Assembly: GCA_025993015.1 (NCBI GenBank)
Contig: DAJPFV010000001.1
Span: forward strand, 1,426,001-1,490,000
From: Coriobacteriaceae bacterium
Lineage (GTDB): Bacteria > Actinomycetota > Coriobacteriia > Coriobacteriales > Coriobacteriaceae
Direction of reading: 5' to 3'
Length of the DNA: 64,000 bases
This document shows, in pieces, positions 33,394 through 42,277 of the stretch; the stretch's first letter is position 1, and each line of letters begins with the position of its first letter. The position numbers and the translations under genes were made by a program. The notes beneath the pieces were generated by a model that was not told the DNA's origin, made no database searches, and saw only the letters and a program-made list of their open reading frames with translations.

Positions 33394-34833
33394 CTAGTCC
33401 AGACGACGGGTCTGCGCCACGTGCTTATACCAGTATGCGCTTGCCTTGGGCGTGCGCTTCTGGGTTTCAAAGTCAACGTAGAAGAAGCCGTAACGCTTGT
33501 TGTAGCCATTGGTCCAGGAGAACTGATCCTGCAGGCTCCACAGGAAGTAGCCGCCCACGTTGACGCCCACCTCCATAGCCTTGAGCAGCCAACGCAGGTG
33601 CTGCTCGATGTAGTCGATGCGCGGCTGGTCGTCCACAAAGCCGTCTTTGTAGGGATCCTTGTAGCCCATGCCGTTTTCGGTAATGAAGATCTGCTTATAG
33701 TTGGGGTAGCGCTGCTTAATGTAGACGAGCAGATCGAACAGGCCCTCGGGATAGATGATCCAGTCCCAGTCGGTGGTGGGGATGCCAGGCTTGTTCACAT
33801 GCTCGCCAATACCCTTAACGCGCCAGCGGCCGGTGCCCTTCTCGCCCGTACCGTTGTGGTGCAGGTCGTTCTCGCCATCGTAAGCCTTCAAGAAGCGGCA
33901 CTGGTAGTTGTTGACGCCCAGGTAGTCGTTGTAGAGCGCGGCCTCGCGCATAATCTCGAGGTCCTCGTCCAGGATCTCGATGGTGCCGCCCGAGACGGCA
34001 GCCAGACGGTTGGCGCACTCGAGGGTGTCGGGCGCGTAGTCGCCACGGAAGGTGGCGTCGAGCAAGAACTGGTTCTGCAGCACGTGCTCGTTGTTGGCGG
34101 CTTTGATGTCGGCGGGGTCGTTCTCGTTGAGCGGATACTTAAACTCCAACGACTGAATGACGCCGATCTTGCCCTTAAAACCGCCGTTGTGGAAGGCCAG
34201 TACGGCCTTGGCGTGGGCGAGCATCATGTTGTGCTCGCACTGGAAAGCCTCGGCCAGATGCGCCTTGACGCCGCCGGGGAAGGTGCCCTCGATGTAGGTG
34301 TTGGAGGCATCGGCCCAAATCTCGTTAAAGGTGAACCAATAGGTCACCTGGTCGGCGTACTCCTTAAAGCAGAAGGTGGCAAAGTCCACAAAGGCGTCGA
34401 TGGTCTCGCGGTTGAGGAAGTCGCCCTTCTCAAAGAGGGGAAGCGGCGTGTCAAAGTGATGCAGCGTGACAAACGGCTCAACGTGATGCTTGTGACATTC
34501 GGCGAAAAGGTCGTGATAGAACTGGACGCCCTCGGGGTTAATCTCACCGGTGCCGTTGGGGAAGATGCGGCTCCAGGCAATGGAGAGGCGGATGCCGTTG
34601 ATGCCAAACTCCTCGCACAGCTCCAGGTCGACGGGGTACTGGTTGTAGAAGTCCGAAGCGGGATCGGGGGAAAAGCGCCCCTGGGCCTCCAGGAAGTCGT
34701 CCCAGGCGACCTTGCCCTTACCGTGAGTGCGGGTCTCGCCCTCTACTTGGTAGGCAGCGGTGGCGCCGCCAAAGACAAAGTCCTCGGGAAACTGCGCAGG
34801 CGGGTTAGTGACGCTAGCAGGGTTAACGGACAT
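33394..34833 (-). CDS. lacG: 6-phospho-beta-galactosidase (GH1), module 3
   Basis: The 479-residue enzyme has FVFGGATAAYQVEGETR, acid/base FTFNEIW, nucleophile FITENGMGYKD and QFSWTNGYNKRYGFFY with the LacG-type Trp. Segments such as HVEPFVTLHHFDTP and PASDFYNQYPVDLELCEEFG are close to Staphylococcus and Lactococcus LacG. It is the second gene of lacE3-lacG3, next to the module nearest lacF and lacAB, so it is the best candidate for the true lactose enzyme. The ribosome site is weak (TTGGAT). Confidence 0.87.
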   Translation of the reverse strand: MSVNPASVTNPPAQFPEDFVFGGATAAYQVEGETRTHGKGKVAWDDFLEAQGRFSPDPASDFYNQYPVDLELCEEFGINGIRLSIAWSRIFPNGTGEINPEGVQFYHDLFAECHKHHVEPFVTLHHFDTPLPLFEKGDFLNRETIDAFVDFATFCFKEYADQVTYWFTFNEIWADASNTYIEGTFPGGVKAHLAEAFQCEHNMMLAHAKAVLAFHNGGFKGKIGVIQSLEFKYPLNENDPADIKAANNEHVLQNQFLLDATFRGDYAPDTLECANRLAAVSGGTIEILDEDLEIMREAALYNDYLGVNNYQCRFLKAYDGENDLHHNGTGEKGTGRWRVKGIGEHVNKPGIPTTDWDWIIYPEGLFDLLVYIKQRYPNYKQIFITENGMGYKDPYKDGFVDDQPRIDYIEQHLRWLLKAMEVGVNVGGYFLWSLQDQFSWTNGYNKRYGFFYVDFETQKRTPKASAYWYKHVAQTRRLD

Positions 34834-34856
34834 GATGATCCAATCGTCTAAATCGA

Positions 34857-34890
34857 AGGGCCAGCCGGTCTTGGATGGTCGGCTGGCCCT
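34857..34890 (-). promoter_or_regulatory. Intercistronic hairpin between lacE3 and lacG3
   Basis: AGGGCCAGCCG and CGGCTGGCCCT form an 11-base perfect stem in the 66-base gap between the genes, without a clear T-tract. Confidence 0.5.
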
Positions 34891-34899
34891 GAGCGTTAC

Positions 34900-36675
34900 T
34901 TACTTCGAGAGTTGCTCGCTTACGAAGGCGAGAGACTTGTCGCCGTTCTGGGAGAGCTCGATGTACTGCTTGCCACGGCAGGCGACGCACTTGTTGCCCA
35001 CGCGCTCGCAGTCCTTCTGCAGGTCGGCCAGGTAGCTGGCGGCCTGCGGGGCCAGGACGACCAGGTCAAAGTCGGGGAGCATGTCGACGTGGTTGCCATA
35101 TGCCTCGGCAGCGGTCTCAAGATCGATGCCGCGCTCCTTGGCAGCCTTGGCCAGTGCGTTGGCGAGCAGGCCCGAGGTACCGCCGCCCTGGCAGAGCACG
35201 AGCACGCGCTTGCCGTTGAGGTCGCTGGCGGTCGTTGCCTCGGCAGCGGGTGCTGCGGAAGCGGCGGGGGCATCGGCCTTCACGGCCTCGGCAGCAGCGC
35301 CGGCGGCAACGCTCTTGGCGTCAGCCTTGCCCTGGAAGGCATCGTTGAGCTTGGCGGCCTTCTCGGCGTTCTTGGCGGCGAGCTCCTCCTGGGAAATCTC
35401 GGCCTCCTCGGCGCACTTCTGGGCGTCATAGGCACGGAAGAACGGGTAGTACAGAGCGAAGTCGACGACCAGGATAAGGGCGAGCATCACAAAGGCGAGC
35501 GGCTGGAAGCCCAGGCCCATGATGGTGCCGATGGGGCCGGGGACGGTCCAGGGCAGGGTGTACATAAAGCCGTTCATGCCCAAGAAGTCGATAAAGATCT
35601 TGAGGATCCAGATGTTGGCGATCGGGGCAAAGACAAACGGGACAAAGAAGACGGGGTTGAGCACGATGGGCGCGGCGAACAGCAGCGGCTCGTTGACGGC
35701 AAAGCAGACGGGGACAATGGCGGCCTTGCCGACGGCGCGCATCTCCTGAGACTTGGCCAGGAAGCAGAACATAAAGACCAGGACGAGTGTGGCGCCGGTG
35801 CCGCCCATGCAGACGACGAAGTACTGGGCACCCTGGGTCAGGACAGCGGAAGCGTGCTGGCCAGCCTGGAATGCGGCCAGGTTGTCGGTCATATTGGCAA
35901 CGAGAGCGGCAGCGATGGCGGGCTCGACGATCGAGGGGCCGTGGACGCCGACGAACCAGAACAGGCTCATGGCGCCGTAGATCACAGCGAGGCCGATGTA
36001 GCCGTCGGCAGCGGTGAACAGGGGCTGGAACACCTGGATAACGCCCTGGGCAAAGCAGAAGCCAAAGGCAGCGCGGAAGACGATGTCAAAGACCCAAAAG
36101 ACGGTGATGCAGACGGAGAAGGGGATGATGTCCTTGAAGGTCTGCGAGATGTTGGGCGGAACCTGCTCGGGCATCTTGACGGTGATGTTGCGCTTAATGA
36201 AGAACTTGTAGATGATGCCGGTCACAAACGCAGCGATAAAGGCGGTCAGCAGGCCCTTGGAACCAAGGTAGGTCGTGTTGAAGCCGCTGGCGGCGTCCGT
36301 GGCGATGGTGTCGCTCGAAAGGAGCAAGAAGCCGATGATGGCCGCGCACATGCACGAGATGAAGTTGATCTGGTTGTTCTTGGGCAGATCGCGGTTCTGG
36401 GCGTCGGCGAAGTGCTTGGCCGTGGTGGCGGCGCAGGCGATGGCCAGGATGCCCATGGAGTAGTTGTAGCACTTCCACAGGGCGTTGTTGATGTCATCGG
36501 GCCAGTAGAAACCCCAGATGTTGGGGACCGAGGCTACCAGGCAAAAGATGGACGAGAAGATGATGATGGGGATGACGGAGATAAAGCCGTCGCGGATCGC
36601 CTTGAGGTACTTGTTGCGGGCGATCGCGTTGAAAAAGGGCTGGCCCTTTTCGATGATGGCGATGAGTTGCTCCAT
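34900..36675 (-). CDS. lacE: PTS lactose-family EIICB fusion, module 3
   Basis: The 591-residue protein is the most LacE-like of the three: it opens EKGQPFFNAIARNKYLKAIR and has VPNIWGFYW, VPPNISQTFKDIIPFS and FWFVGVHGPSIVEPAIAA. A C-terminal EIIB with VLVLCQGGGTSGLLANAL follows an Ala-rich linker. It imports and phosphorylates lactose or a close relative with LacF as phosphate donor. AGGAG precedes the ATG. Operators for the divergent LacI lie upstream. Confidence 0.9.
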   Translation of the reverse strand: MEQLIAIIEKGQPFFNAIARNKYLKAIRDGFISVIPIIIFSSIFCLVASVPNIWGFYWPDDINNALWKCYNYSMGILAIACAATTAKHFADAQNRDLPKNNQINFISCMCAAIIGFLLLSSDTIATDAASGFNTTYLGSKGLLTAFIAAFVTGIIYKFFIKRNITVKMPEQVPPNISQTFKDIIPFSVCITVFWVFDIVFRAAFGFCFAQGVIQVFQPLFTAADGYIGLAVIYGAMSLFWFVGVHGPSIVEPAIAAALVANMTDNLAAFQAGQHASAVLTQGAQYFVVCMGGTGATLVLVFMFCFLAKSQEMRAVGKAAIVPVCFAVNEPLLFAAPIVLNPVFFVPFVFAPIANIWILKIFIDFLGMNGFMYTLPWTVPGPIGTIMGLGFQPLAFVMLALILVVDFALYYPFFRAYDAQKCAEEAEISQEELAAKNAEKAAKLNDAFQGKADAKSVAAGAAAEAVKADAPAASAAPAAEATTASDLNGKRVLVLCQGGGTSGLLANALAKAAKERGIDLETAAEAYGNHVDMLPDFDLVVLAPQAASYLADLQKDCERVGNKCVACRGKQYIELSQNGDKSLAFVSEQLSK

Positions 36676-36734
36676 GCAATGCTCCTAAGAGTCGGTGGGT
36701 TAGCAACGATGGTAGTTTTTGGCGTTCGGTTGCC

Positions 36735-36756
36735 AAAATGTTGACGTTGCCATTTT
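36735..36756. promoter_or_regulatory. LacI3 operator O1
   Basis: AAATGTTGACGTTGCCATTT is an imperfect palindrome about 60 bases before lacE3. Reversed, it reads AAATGGCAACGTCAACATTT, matching O2. Confidence 0.65.
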
Positions 36757-36814
36757 GCGATACAAAAAAAGACGCGAACCGGTGGTTCCTGTGCCTGCGA
36801 ACCGTCGATTCCTT

Positions 36815-36921
36815 ACGCGTAAACGGTTGAGCCGCCCGGTGGCTCTGTGTTTGCGCAATGGCAACGTTAACATTTGGTCGACAAAAGCCGTTCGGGGAGG
36901 CAAAAATGTCGGTGAACGGTA
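36815..36921. promoter_or_regulatory. LacI3 operator O2 flanked by two AACGGT motifs
   Basis: O2 is AATGGCAACGTTAACATTT at 36857-36875. GCGTAAACGGTTGAG lies on one side (36817-36831) and TCGGTGAACGGTA on the other (36909-36921). Confidence 0.6.
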
Positions 36922-37000
36922 GGTTTTGGGTGGTGAGCGTATGGTGGGGGAGGCGTTAGATATACTTGAAGACGTTTCATTTGACTGCGTAGGGTGTCAC

Positions 37001-37020
37001 CAATGGCATCGTTGACATAG
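37001..37020. promoter_or_regulatory. LacI3 operator O3, directly before its own gene
   Basis: CAATGGCATCGTTGACATAG ends 12 bases before the LacI3 start codon, a position fit for autorepression. Confidence 0.65.
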
Positions 37021-37032
37021 AAAGATCGACCT

Positions 37033-38037
37033 ATGGCCGCTGTTAAAAAATCGGTATCCGTCAAAGACGTAGCGCGCCTCGCGGGCGTCTCGGAGCAGAC
37101 GGTCTCGCGCACCGTGCACGATTCGCCCAGCGTGCGCCCCGAGACCAAGGAACGCGTGCGTGCCGCCATGCGCGAGCTGGGGTATCGCCCCAATTTTGCC
37201 GGTCGATCGCTGCGCCGCGGCAAGTTTAAGACCGTCGGCGTCGCCATGTTCAACATTACCGGTACCGGCAACCTCGACCGTATGGAGGGCTTTGCCGCCG
37301 CGGCCGACAAACATGGCTATGCCATCACCCTCACTAAAGTAGACGGACACCCCTATACCCTTGAGAGCGCATCGTCGCGTATGAGTGCACTGCCAGTGGA
37401 CGGTATGGTTGTAATCATGAACCGCATGCCGGCGGACTTTGGAACCTTTGAACCGCTGCCCGGTATGCAGACAGTGCTCGTTACCATGCTGGAGCATCCG
37501 CTGTGCTCGACGGTCGATAACGATCAGTTCGATTGTTCACGCCAAGTGGTCGAGTACTTGCTGGGGCAGGGACACAAGACCGTGCACTTTATCTCGTGTC
37601 CCGAGCGCTCGCTTTCGGGCATGCGGCGCGAGGAAGGCTGGCGTGAGACATTGCGTGTGCATGGCATTGAGCCCCCGCAGCTCGTGCGCGGCGACTGGAC
37701 GGCGCAGAGTGGATATGCTGCCGGCCAGGTGCTTGCGGATGATCCGACCTGCACGGCCATTTATGCCTCCAACGACGCCATGGCCTACGGCTGCATCCGT
37801 GGGCTCGAGTCGCGCGGGAAGTGCGTGCCCCAGGACGTGAGCGTGGTGGGTGTTGACGATAGCCTGGGCGATATCGTGCCCGACCGTCGCCTGACCACGG
37901 TGCGCTTTGACAACAAGCGCGTCGGCATGTGGGCGGTCGACAAGATTGCCGGCGCCGATGGGGGTGCGTCTGGCGTGGAGCACATGCTGATCCCCGGTGT
38001 GCTCGTAGAGGGCGATACGGTGCGCGATTTGCGTTAG
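37033..38037 (+). CDS. LacI-family regulator, module 3
   Basis: The 334-residue protein has the HTH SVKDVARLAGVSEQTVSRTVHD, with Glu-Gln at the specificity positions, and a complete sensor domain ending in PGVLVEGDTVRDL. It is divergent from lacE3-lacG3 with three matching palindromes between. The start at 37033 has only a weak AAAGA site. Confidence 0.9.
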   Translation: MAAVKKSVSVKDVARLAGVSEQTVSRTVHDSPSVRPETKERVRAAMRELGYRPNFAGRSLRRGKFKTVGVAMFNITGTGNLDRMEGFAAAADKHGYAITLTKVDGHPYTLESASSRMSALPVDGMVVIMNRMPADFGTFEPLPGMQTVLVTMLEHPLCSTVDNDQFDCSRQVVEYLLGQGHKTVHFISCPERSLSGMRREEGWRETLRVHGIEPPQLVRGDWTAQSGYAAGQVLADDPTCTAIYASNDAMAYGCIRGLESRGKCVPQDVSVVGVDDSLGDIVPDRRLTTVRFDNKRVGMWAVDKIAGADGGASGVEHMLIPGVLVEGDTVRDLR

Positions 38038-38068
38038 GGTGCGGTCCTGTTTGGGTTGTCACTAACTG

Positions 38069-38129
38069 TGTTCGATATTGTTCAGATTGGTTTAAAAGCC
38101 GTTCACGGGCGAAAAGTGACCGTTCATAG
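38069..38129 (+). promoter_or_regulatory. lacF control region: DeoR-type site and AACGGT motifs
   Basis: TGTTCGATATTGTTCAGAT (from 38069) is followed by GCCGTTCACGGGC (38098-38110) and TGACCGTTCATAG (38117-38129). The first resembles the site before lacA at 40083; the others belong to the TGAACGGT motif family. Confidence 0.55.
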
Positions 38130-38251
38130 CTTGAAATTACGTTTTGCGCTGTTCTTTTTTGTTTGAATGTTAATGTTTCTGTCATACAGAACGCAACGCG
38201 TATGCCCGGACGCGATGCTCTCCATTGGTTCATATGTGAAAGGAACGCAAC

Positions 38252-38590
38252 ATGGCAACCAAAGAAGAAATCTCGATGGTTGGATTCGAGATTGTCGCAT
38301 ACGCAGGTGACGCCCAGACCGATCTGCTTGCAGCGCTCGATGCTGCTCGCGAGGGTGACTTTGAGAAGGCCGAGCAGCTGCACAAGGATGCCAGCGATGC
38401 GCTCATCGGTGCCCACGACACGCAGACCAAGCTGCTTTCGCAGGAGGCCGGCGGTGGCGAGATGGAGATGACCTTCATCATGGCTCACGCTCAGGACACC
38501 CTCATGACCACCATGATCCTGGAGAAGCAGGCCCGCTTTACCATCGATGCCTACAAGCGCATCGCCGAGCTCGAGGCCAAGCTCGCCTAA
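38252..38590 (+). CDS. lacF: PTS lactose/cellobiose-family EIIA
   Basis: The 112-residue helical protein is a lactose-type EIIA: VGFEIVAYAGDAQTDLLAAL at the start and MAHAQDTLMTTMILEKQA with the phosphorylated His79. It carries phosphate from HPr to the EIIB domains. It is the only EIIA of this type in the window, so it probably serves all three EIICB proteins. It has its own promoter region and a terminator, which fits a shared component. AAAGGAA precedes the ATG. Confidence 0.92.
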   Translation: MATKEEISMVGFEIVAYAGDAQTDLLAALDAAREGDFEKAEQLHKDASDALIGAHDTQTKLLSQEAGGGEMEMTFIMAHAQDTLMTTMILEKQARFTIDAYKRIAELEAKLA

Positions 38591-38617
38591 CGAGTCCGCA
38601 CAACCTCGTCCCCTTCC

Positions 38618-38656
38618 AAAAGCTCTGCCGCAAACCCGCGACAGGGCTTTTTCTGT
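38618..38656 (+). terminator. Terminator of lacF
   Basis: AAAAGCTCTGCCGC pairs imperfectly with GCGACAGGGCTTTTT around a short loop; T-rich sequence follows. Confidence 0.65.
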
Positions 38657-38665
38657 TCTTCTCCA

Positions 38666-38732
38666 AGTTGCGGTGAAATAGGGACTGAATAGGGGCCGGC
38701 GGGCGCAAAACAATCCCTATTCCACCGCAACT
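38666..38732. repeat. 67-bp palindromic repeat unit
   Basis: AGTTGCGGTGAAATAGGGA (38666-38684) is matched in inverse at 38714-38732 with one mismatch of 19. The unit sits in the 286-base gap between lacF and the membrane protein gene and looks like a small interspersed palindromic element. Confidence 0.6.
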
Positions 38733-38876
38733 CATCCGGAGATAGTCATTGGGGCGTTCTTAAACGACTAGGCATTGGGGACAGTCTTGGTGCGCTCCGT
38801 TCGTCTTGCCGTTCGGTTTTTCGATGGGTGGGTATACTTCCATCCGCAATACAGGCCGGAATGAGGAGGTATCCAA

Positions 38877-39899
38877 ATGCCGGACAACGGATCGATTCAA
38901 AAGAGAGACGCACATGAGATGGCCCATGGGCGTCCTGTCCAGATAACTGAGCATACGACGGTAACCGAGCTGCAGCCCAGCCTGTCCGATGTCGTGTGCG
39001 CAAACAAAAAGCTGCAGATTGGCTTTATCGTTGCGCTCGTGGTGCTGGCGTTGCTGTCGGGCTTTGTAGCGCGACCGCATTTCGCCGATACCAAAACTTG
39101 GGACTCTACCATCGAGGTCATCGATCAAAAGAAAGGTAACGTATTGGCGCTCACGACCTCGTGCGTGGCGCTGTCTGCGGGCATTACCGCGCTGCCTGGT
39201 GATACGGGAACGCCGGTCGCCGAGCAGCTCGCACAGCTTTCAGGCAACCTTGGTATCGTGCTTGCCGTGCTATACCTAGAGAAATATCTGCTGACTATTT
39301 TGTGGTCGGTTGGCTTGGGCATCTTAATCCCGTTTGCGTTGGTGCTCTTTGCGGTGTCGCTCGGCATTCACGGGCGCTGGAGTACGAGCGCCGTCCTGCG
39401 CCGTGTGGCGACACGCGTGCTGGTGGTTGCCGTGATCGGCATGGCGCTCGTACCCGCGAGCGTATGGGTGTCGCAGAAGGTCGATGAAACGTATCGCGTA
39501 AGTATTGAGCAAGCTGAGCAAAAGGCTGCGGACGCAGCCGACACCACGGACAAGTCAGCCGAGACCAGCTCAAAATCGAACAAGAAAAAATCCGAGGCCA
39601 CGGAGTCCAAAAACGTGCTCGAGCAGTTGACCGATGGGGCATCGAGCCTTGTTACGTCGGTGACCAGCGGCGCCAAGCAGATGACCGATGAGATCGTGCA
39701 GCAGGTGACCGACCTCATCGAAGGCGTCATCGTGATGATCGTGACCTCGTGCGTTATCCCGCTGCTGGTGCTCGTGGCGTTCCTATGGCTAGGACACGTG
39801 CTGCTGGGGATTGATATTTCCGGCCCGGCGAACTATTTGACGGGCCGCTTTCTGAGTGCTCCGTCCAAGCACGCCAAGAAGGGCAGGCAGTCTGAGTAG
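38877..39899 (+). CDS. Multi-pass membrane protein, unknown function
   Basis: The 340-residue protein has hydrophobic segments at about residues 47-64, 121-158 (two helices), 176-198 and 283-310. A Lys/Ser/Ala-rich charged stretch near residues 215-245 is followed by an amphipathic region (LVTSVTSGAKQMTDEIVQQVTDLIEG). I do not recognise the family. It lies between lacF and lacA but has its own strong GGAGG site and a terminator, so a sugar role is not implied. Confidence 0.75.
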   Translation: MPDNGSIQKRDAHEMAHGRPVQITEHTTVTELQPSLSDVVCANKKLQIGFIVALVVLALLSGFVARPHFADTKTWDSTIEVIDQKKGNVLALTTSCVALSAGITALPGDTGTPVAEQLAQLSGNLGIVLAVLYLEKYLLTILWSVGLGILIPFALVLFAVSLGIHGRWSTSAVLRRVATRVLVVAVIGMALVPASVWVSQKVDETYRVSIEQAEQKAADAADTTDKSAETSSKSNKKKSEATESKNVLEQLTDGASSLVTSVTSGAKQMTDEIVQQVTDLIEGVIVMIVTSCVIPLLVLVAFLWLGHVLLGIDISGPANYLTGRFLSAPSKHAKKGRQSE

Positions 39900-39933
39900 G
39901 CGGCAAAGCGTTCTTTGGAAGATCAACTGTAAG

Positions 39934-39973
39934 AAGGGCGGCCGAGACACGTTCTCGGCCGCCCTTTTGTTTG
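39934..39973 (+). terminator. Rho-independent terminator
   Basis: AAGGGCGGCCGAGA and TCTCGGCCGCCCTT form a 14-base perfect stem followed by TTGTTTGTT. Confidence 0.85.
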
Positions 39974-40023
39974 TTGAATACGCGGTCGCTACGTCCGCGC
40001 CGGGTCCAGACGGTCGGCAATCA

Positions 40024-40111
40024 TCCGTGAACGGTATTTGTTCAAAAAAGAACAAAGATAAACAAATAATTCTTGCAGTTACTGTTCGAATGTGTTCAAA
40101 TAAACATGAAC
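40024..40111 (+). promoter_or_regulatory. lacA control region
   Basis: TCCGTGAACGGTATTTGTTC (40024-40043) overlaps an inverted repeat TTTGTTC/GAACAAA (40037-40056). TGTTCGAATGTGTTC (40083-40097) and TGAACAG follow. The GTTC half-sites suit a DeoR-type LacR repressor. Confidence 0.55.
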
Positions 40112-40206
40112 AGTGAAGAACCGCACATTCAGATGCCCGGACCTGAACGCGATTCAACACTTCCAAACAGAAACTACGCACCTGCGTATCTCTCAAGGAG
40201 GATGTC

Positions 40207-40635
40207 ATGAGGGTTGTAATCGCTTCCGATGCCGACGGTATGTCGATGAAGGAGTCCATCAAGGAGATGCTCATCGCCGACGGTCACGAGGTCGTCGACT
40301 ATTCTGAGACCCCTGCCGCGGACTTTGTCGATTCCGCGACCGCCGTTGCCAAGGACCTGCTGGAGCACAAGGATTCCCAGGGCTTCGCATTCGATAAGTA
40401 CGGCGTCGGCTCCTATATGGCCGCCGTCAAGATTAAGGGCATGGTCGTCGCCAACATTTCCGACGAGCGTTCCGCTTACATGACCCGCGAGCACAACGGC
40501 TCGCGCATGGTCACCATGGGCCCGGGCGTTGTGGGCACCGAGGTCGCCAAGAAGATCGCCCGCGAGTTCCTGCGCGCCCAGTACGCCGGCGGCCGTCACC
40601 AGATCCGTGTCGACATGCTCAACAAGATGGCCTAA
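40207..40635 (+). CDS. lacA: Galactose-6-phosphate isomerase subunit LacA
   Basis: The 142-residue protein is of the RpiB/LacAB fold: VVIASDADGMSMKESIKEML at the N-terminus, GVGSYMAAVKIKG in the middle and MGPGVVGTEVAKKIAREFL near the end. It forms a complex with LacB to turn galactose-6-P into tagatose-6-P. The normal RpiB active-site Cys is absent, as in LacA subunits; LacB has it. AAGGAGGA precedes the ATG. It leads the lacAB-lacX-lacC operon. Confidence 0.92.
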   Translation: MRVVIASDADGMSMKESIKEMLIADGHEVVDYSETPAADFVDSATAVAKDLLEHKDSQGFAFDKYGVGSYMAAVKIKGMVVANISDERSAYMTREHNGSRMVTMGPGVVGTEVAKKIAREFLRAQYAGGRHQIRVDMLNKMA

Positions 40636-40698
40636 CGAGAGCCACCGAGAACTCGAACTTCTACCTCAACTTGTGAATTCAGACGAAAGGACGTTCTG

Positions 40699-41223
40699 AT
40701 GAAGAAGACCATCGCAATCGGTTGCGACCATATCGTTACGGACGAGAAGATCTATCTGGCCGACCGCCTGGAGCAGGCTGGCTACAAGGTGCTCGACTGC
40801 GGCACCTACAGCCACACCCGTACGCACTATCCCATCTACGGTAAGGCCGTGGGTGAGGCTGTTGCCAGCGGCAAGGCCGACTTTGGCGTGGCCCTGTGCG
40901 GCACCGGCATCGGCATCACCAACGCCGTCAACAAGGTTCCCGGCGCTCGCTGCGCTCTGGTCCGCGACATGACCTCTGCCCTGTATGCCCGTCGCGAGCT
41001 CAACGCCAACATCGTGGGCTTTGGCGGCAAGATCACCGGCGAGTTCCTGATGGCCGACATCATGCTTGCCTTCCTGGAGGAGCCCTACGAGAAGACTCCC
41101 GAGCACGATGCCCTGATTGCCAAGATCGATGCCTGCAACAAGGCTGACGCCGAGGCTCAGGCCGACCCGCACTTCTTTGACGAGTTCCTCGAGAAGTGGG
41201 ACCGCGGCGAGTACCATGATTAG
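40699..41223 (+). CDS. lacB: Galactose-6-phosphate isomerase subunit LacB
   Basis: The 174-residue protein has IAIGCDHIVTDEKIYLADRL, the active-site segment GVALCGTGIGITNAVNKVPG with the catalytic Cys, and RCALVRDMTSALYARRELNAN. Together with LacA it isomerises galactose-6-P to tagatose-6-P. AAAGGA precedes the ATG, 63 bases after lacA. Confidence 0.93.
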   Translation: MKKTIAIGCDHIVTDEKIYLADRLEQAGYKVLDCGTYSHTRTHYPIYGKAVGEAVASGKADFGVALCGTGIGITNAVNKVPGARCALVRDMTSALYARRELNANIVGFGGKITGEFLMADIMLAFLEEPYEKTPEHDALIAKIDACNKADAEAQADPHFFDEFLEKWDRGEYHD

Positions 41224-41342
41224 CGGGTATCCGGCGTAATTAACTAGTCCGTTGACGGCTCGCGTTTCTGTGAGGGGGCGCGGGCCGGTTTTCTATCAGC
41301 CCTATTGACTTGGCGGGCTGTCGTAAGAAAGGGAAGGCTCCT

Positions 41343-42224
41343 ATGGAGTTTGTTCTTGATAACGGTTCTATCCGCGTGGCACTGAGCACGGCGGGCGGGT
41401 CGTTCACTTCTATTACGGCCAACGGCCGTGAGTACCTGTGGCAGGGCGACCCGGCGGTGTGGTCGGGCCAGGCACCCATTTGTTTCCCGATCTGCGGCGG
41501 CCTTCGTGACGGTCGCGCAATGACCATGGGCGGCCGCGAGGTCAAGCTCGCCCGCCACGGCTTTGCTCGCAAGCAGGAGTGGAAGCTCGAGGAGCAGAGC
41601 GACAACATGGTTGTGCTGAGCTTAAGCTCTGCCGACCATGCCGAGTTGCTCGAGCAGTACCCGTATCCGTTTAAGATCGTTGCTCGTTACACGATCGATG
41701 CGGAGAAGGTGGCCGTGTCGTACGAGGTGACCAATGAGGGCACCGAGGACATGCCGTTCTTTGTGGGCGGTCACCCTGGCTTTAAGTGCCCGCTTGACGA
41801 GGGCGAGTCCTATGACGACTACGAGCTCCGTTTTGAGCAGCGCGAGGCCGCCGAGCTCTGTACTGCCGTTCCCTCGACGGGCCTGATTGATGTTGAGCAT
41901 CGCAGCAAGAACCCGATGGTTGGCCATGACCTGCCGCTGACCCACGAACTCTTTGACTTCGCGGAGACCATCTTTGACGTGCTCGAGAGCCGCGTGGTTA
42001 CGTTGACCAAGAAAACCGAGGACAAGGGCGTGCGCCTGACGTTCCCCGATATGCCGTACCTGATTGTGTGGAGCAAGCCCGAGGGCGACTTTGTGGCCGT
42101 GGAACCGTGGGGCGGCCTGTCCACCTGCTCCGACGAGGACGATATTCTGGAGCACAAGCGCGGCTGCCTGGTGGCCAAGCCGGGAGAGACCGTCACCCGC
42201 GGCTTTGAGATCGAGATCCTTTAA
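41343..42224 (+). CDS. lacX: LacX-type aldose 1-epimerase family protein (copy 1)
   Basis: The 293-residue protein has IRVALSTAGGSFTSI, REYLWQGDPAVWSGQAPICF, HGFARKQEWKL and FFVGGHPGFKCPLDEGE, matching LacX of lactic acid bacteria and the copy at 14983. It sits in the classical lac position after lacAB and just before lacC. The sugar it epimerises is not proven. GAAAGGGAAGG precedes the ATG; the frame upstream of it lacks a ribosome site. Confidence 0.88.
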   Translation: MEFVLDNGSIRVALSTAGGSFTSITANGREYLWQGDPAVWSGQAPICFPICGGLRDGRAMTMGGREVKLARHGFARKQEWKLEEQSDNMVVLSLSSADHAELLEQYPYPFKIVARYTIDAEKVAVSYEVTNEGTEDMPFFVGGHPGFKCPLDEGESYDDYELRFEQREAAELCTAVPSTGLIDVEHRSKNPMVGHDLPLTHELFDFAETIFDVLESRVVTLTKKTEDKGVRLTFPDMPYLIVWSKPEGDFVAVEPWGGLSTCSDEDDILEHKRGCLVAKPGETVTRGFEIEIL

Positions 42225-42277
42225 CGAGTTATCGTATGTTTGGGGCGGGTTATGCCGCCCCGGAACAGGAGTTCAAC

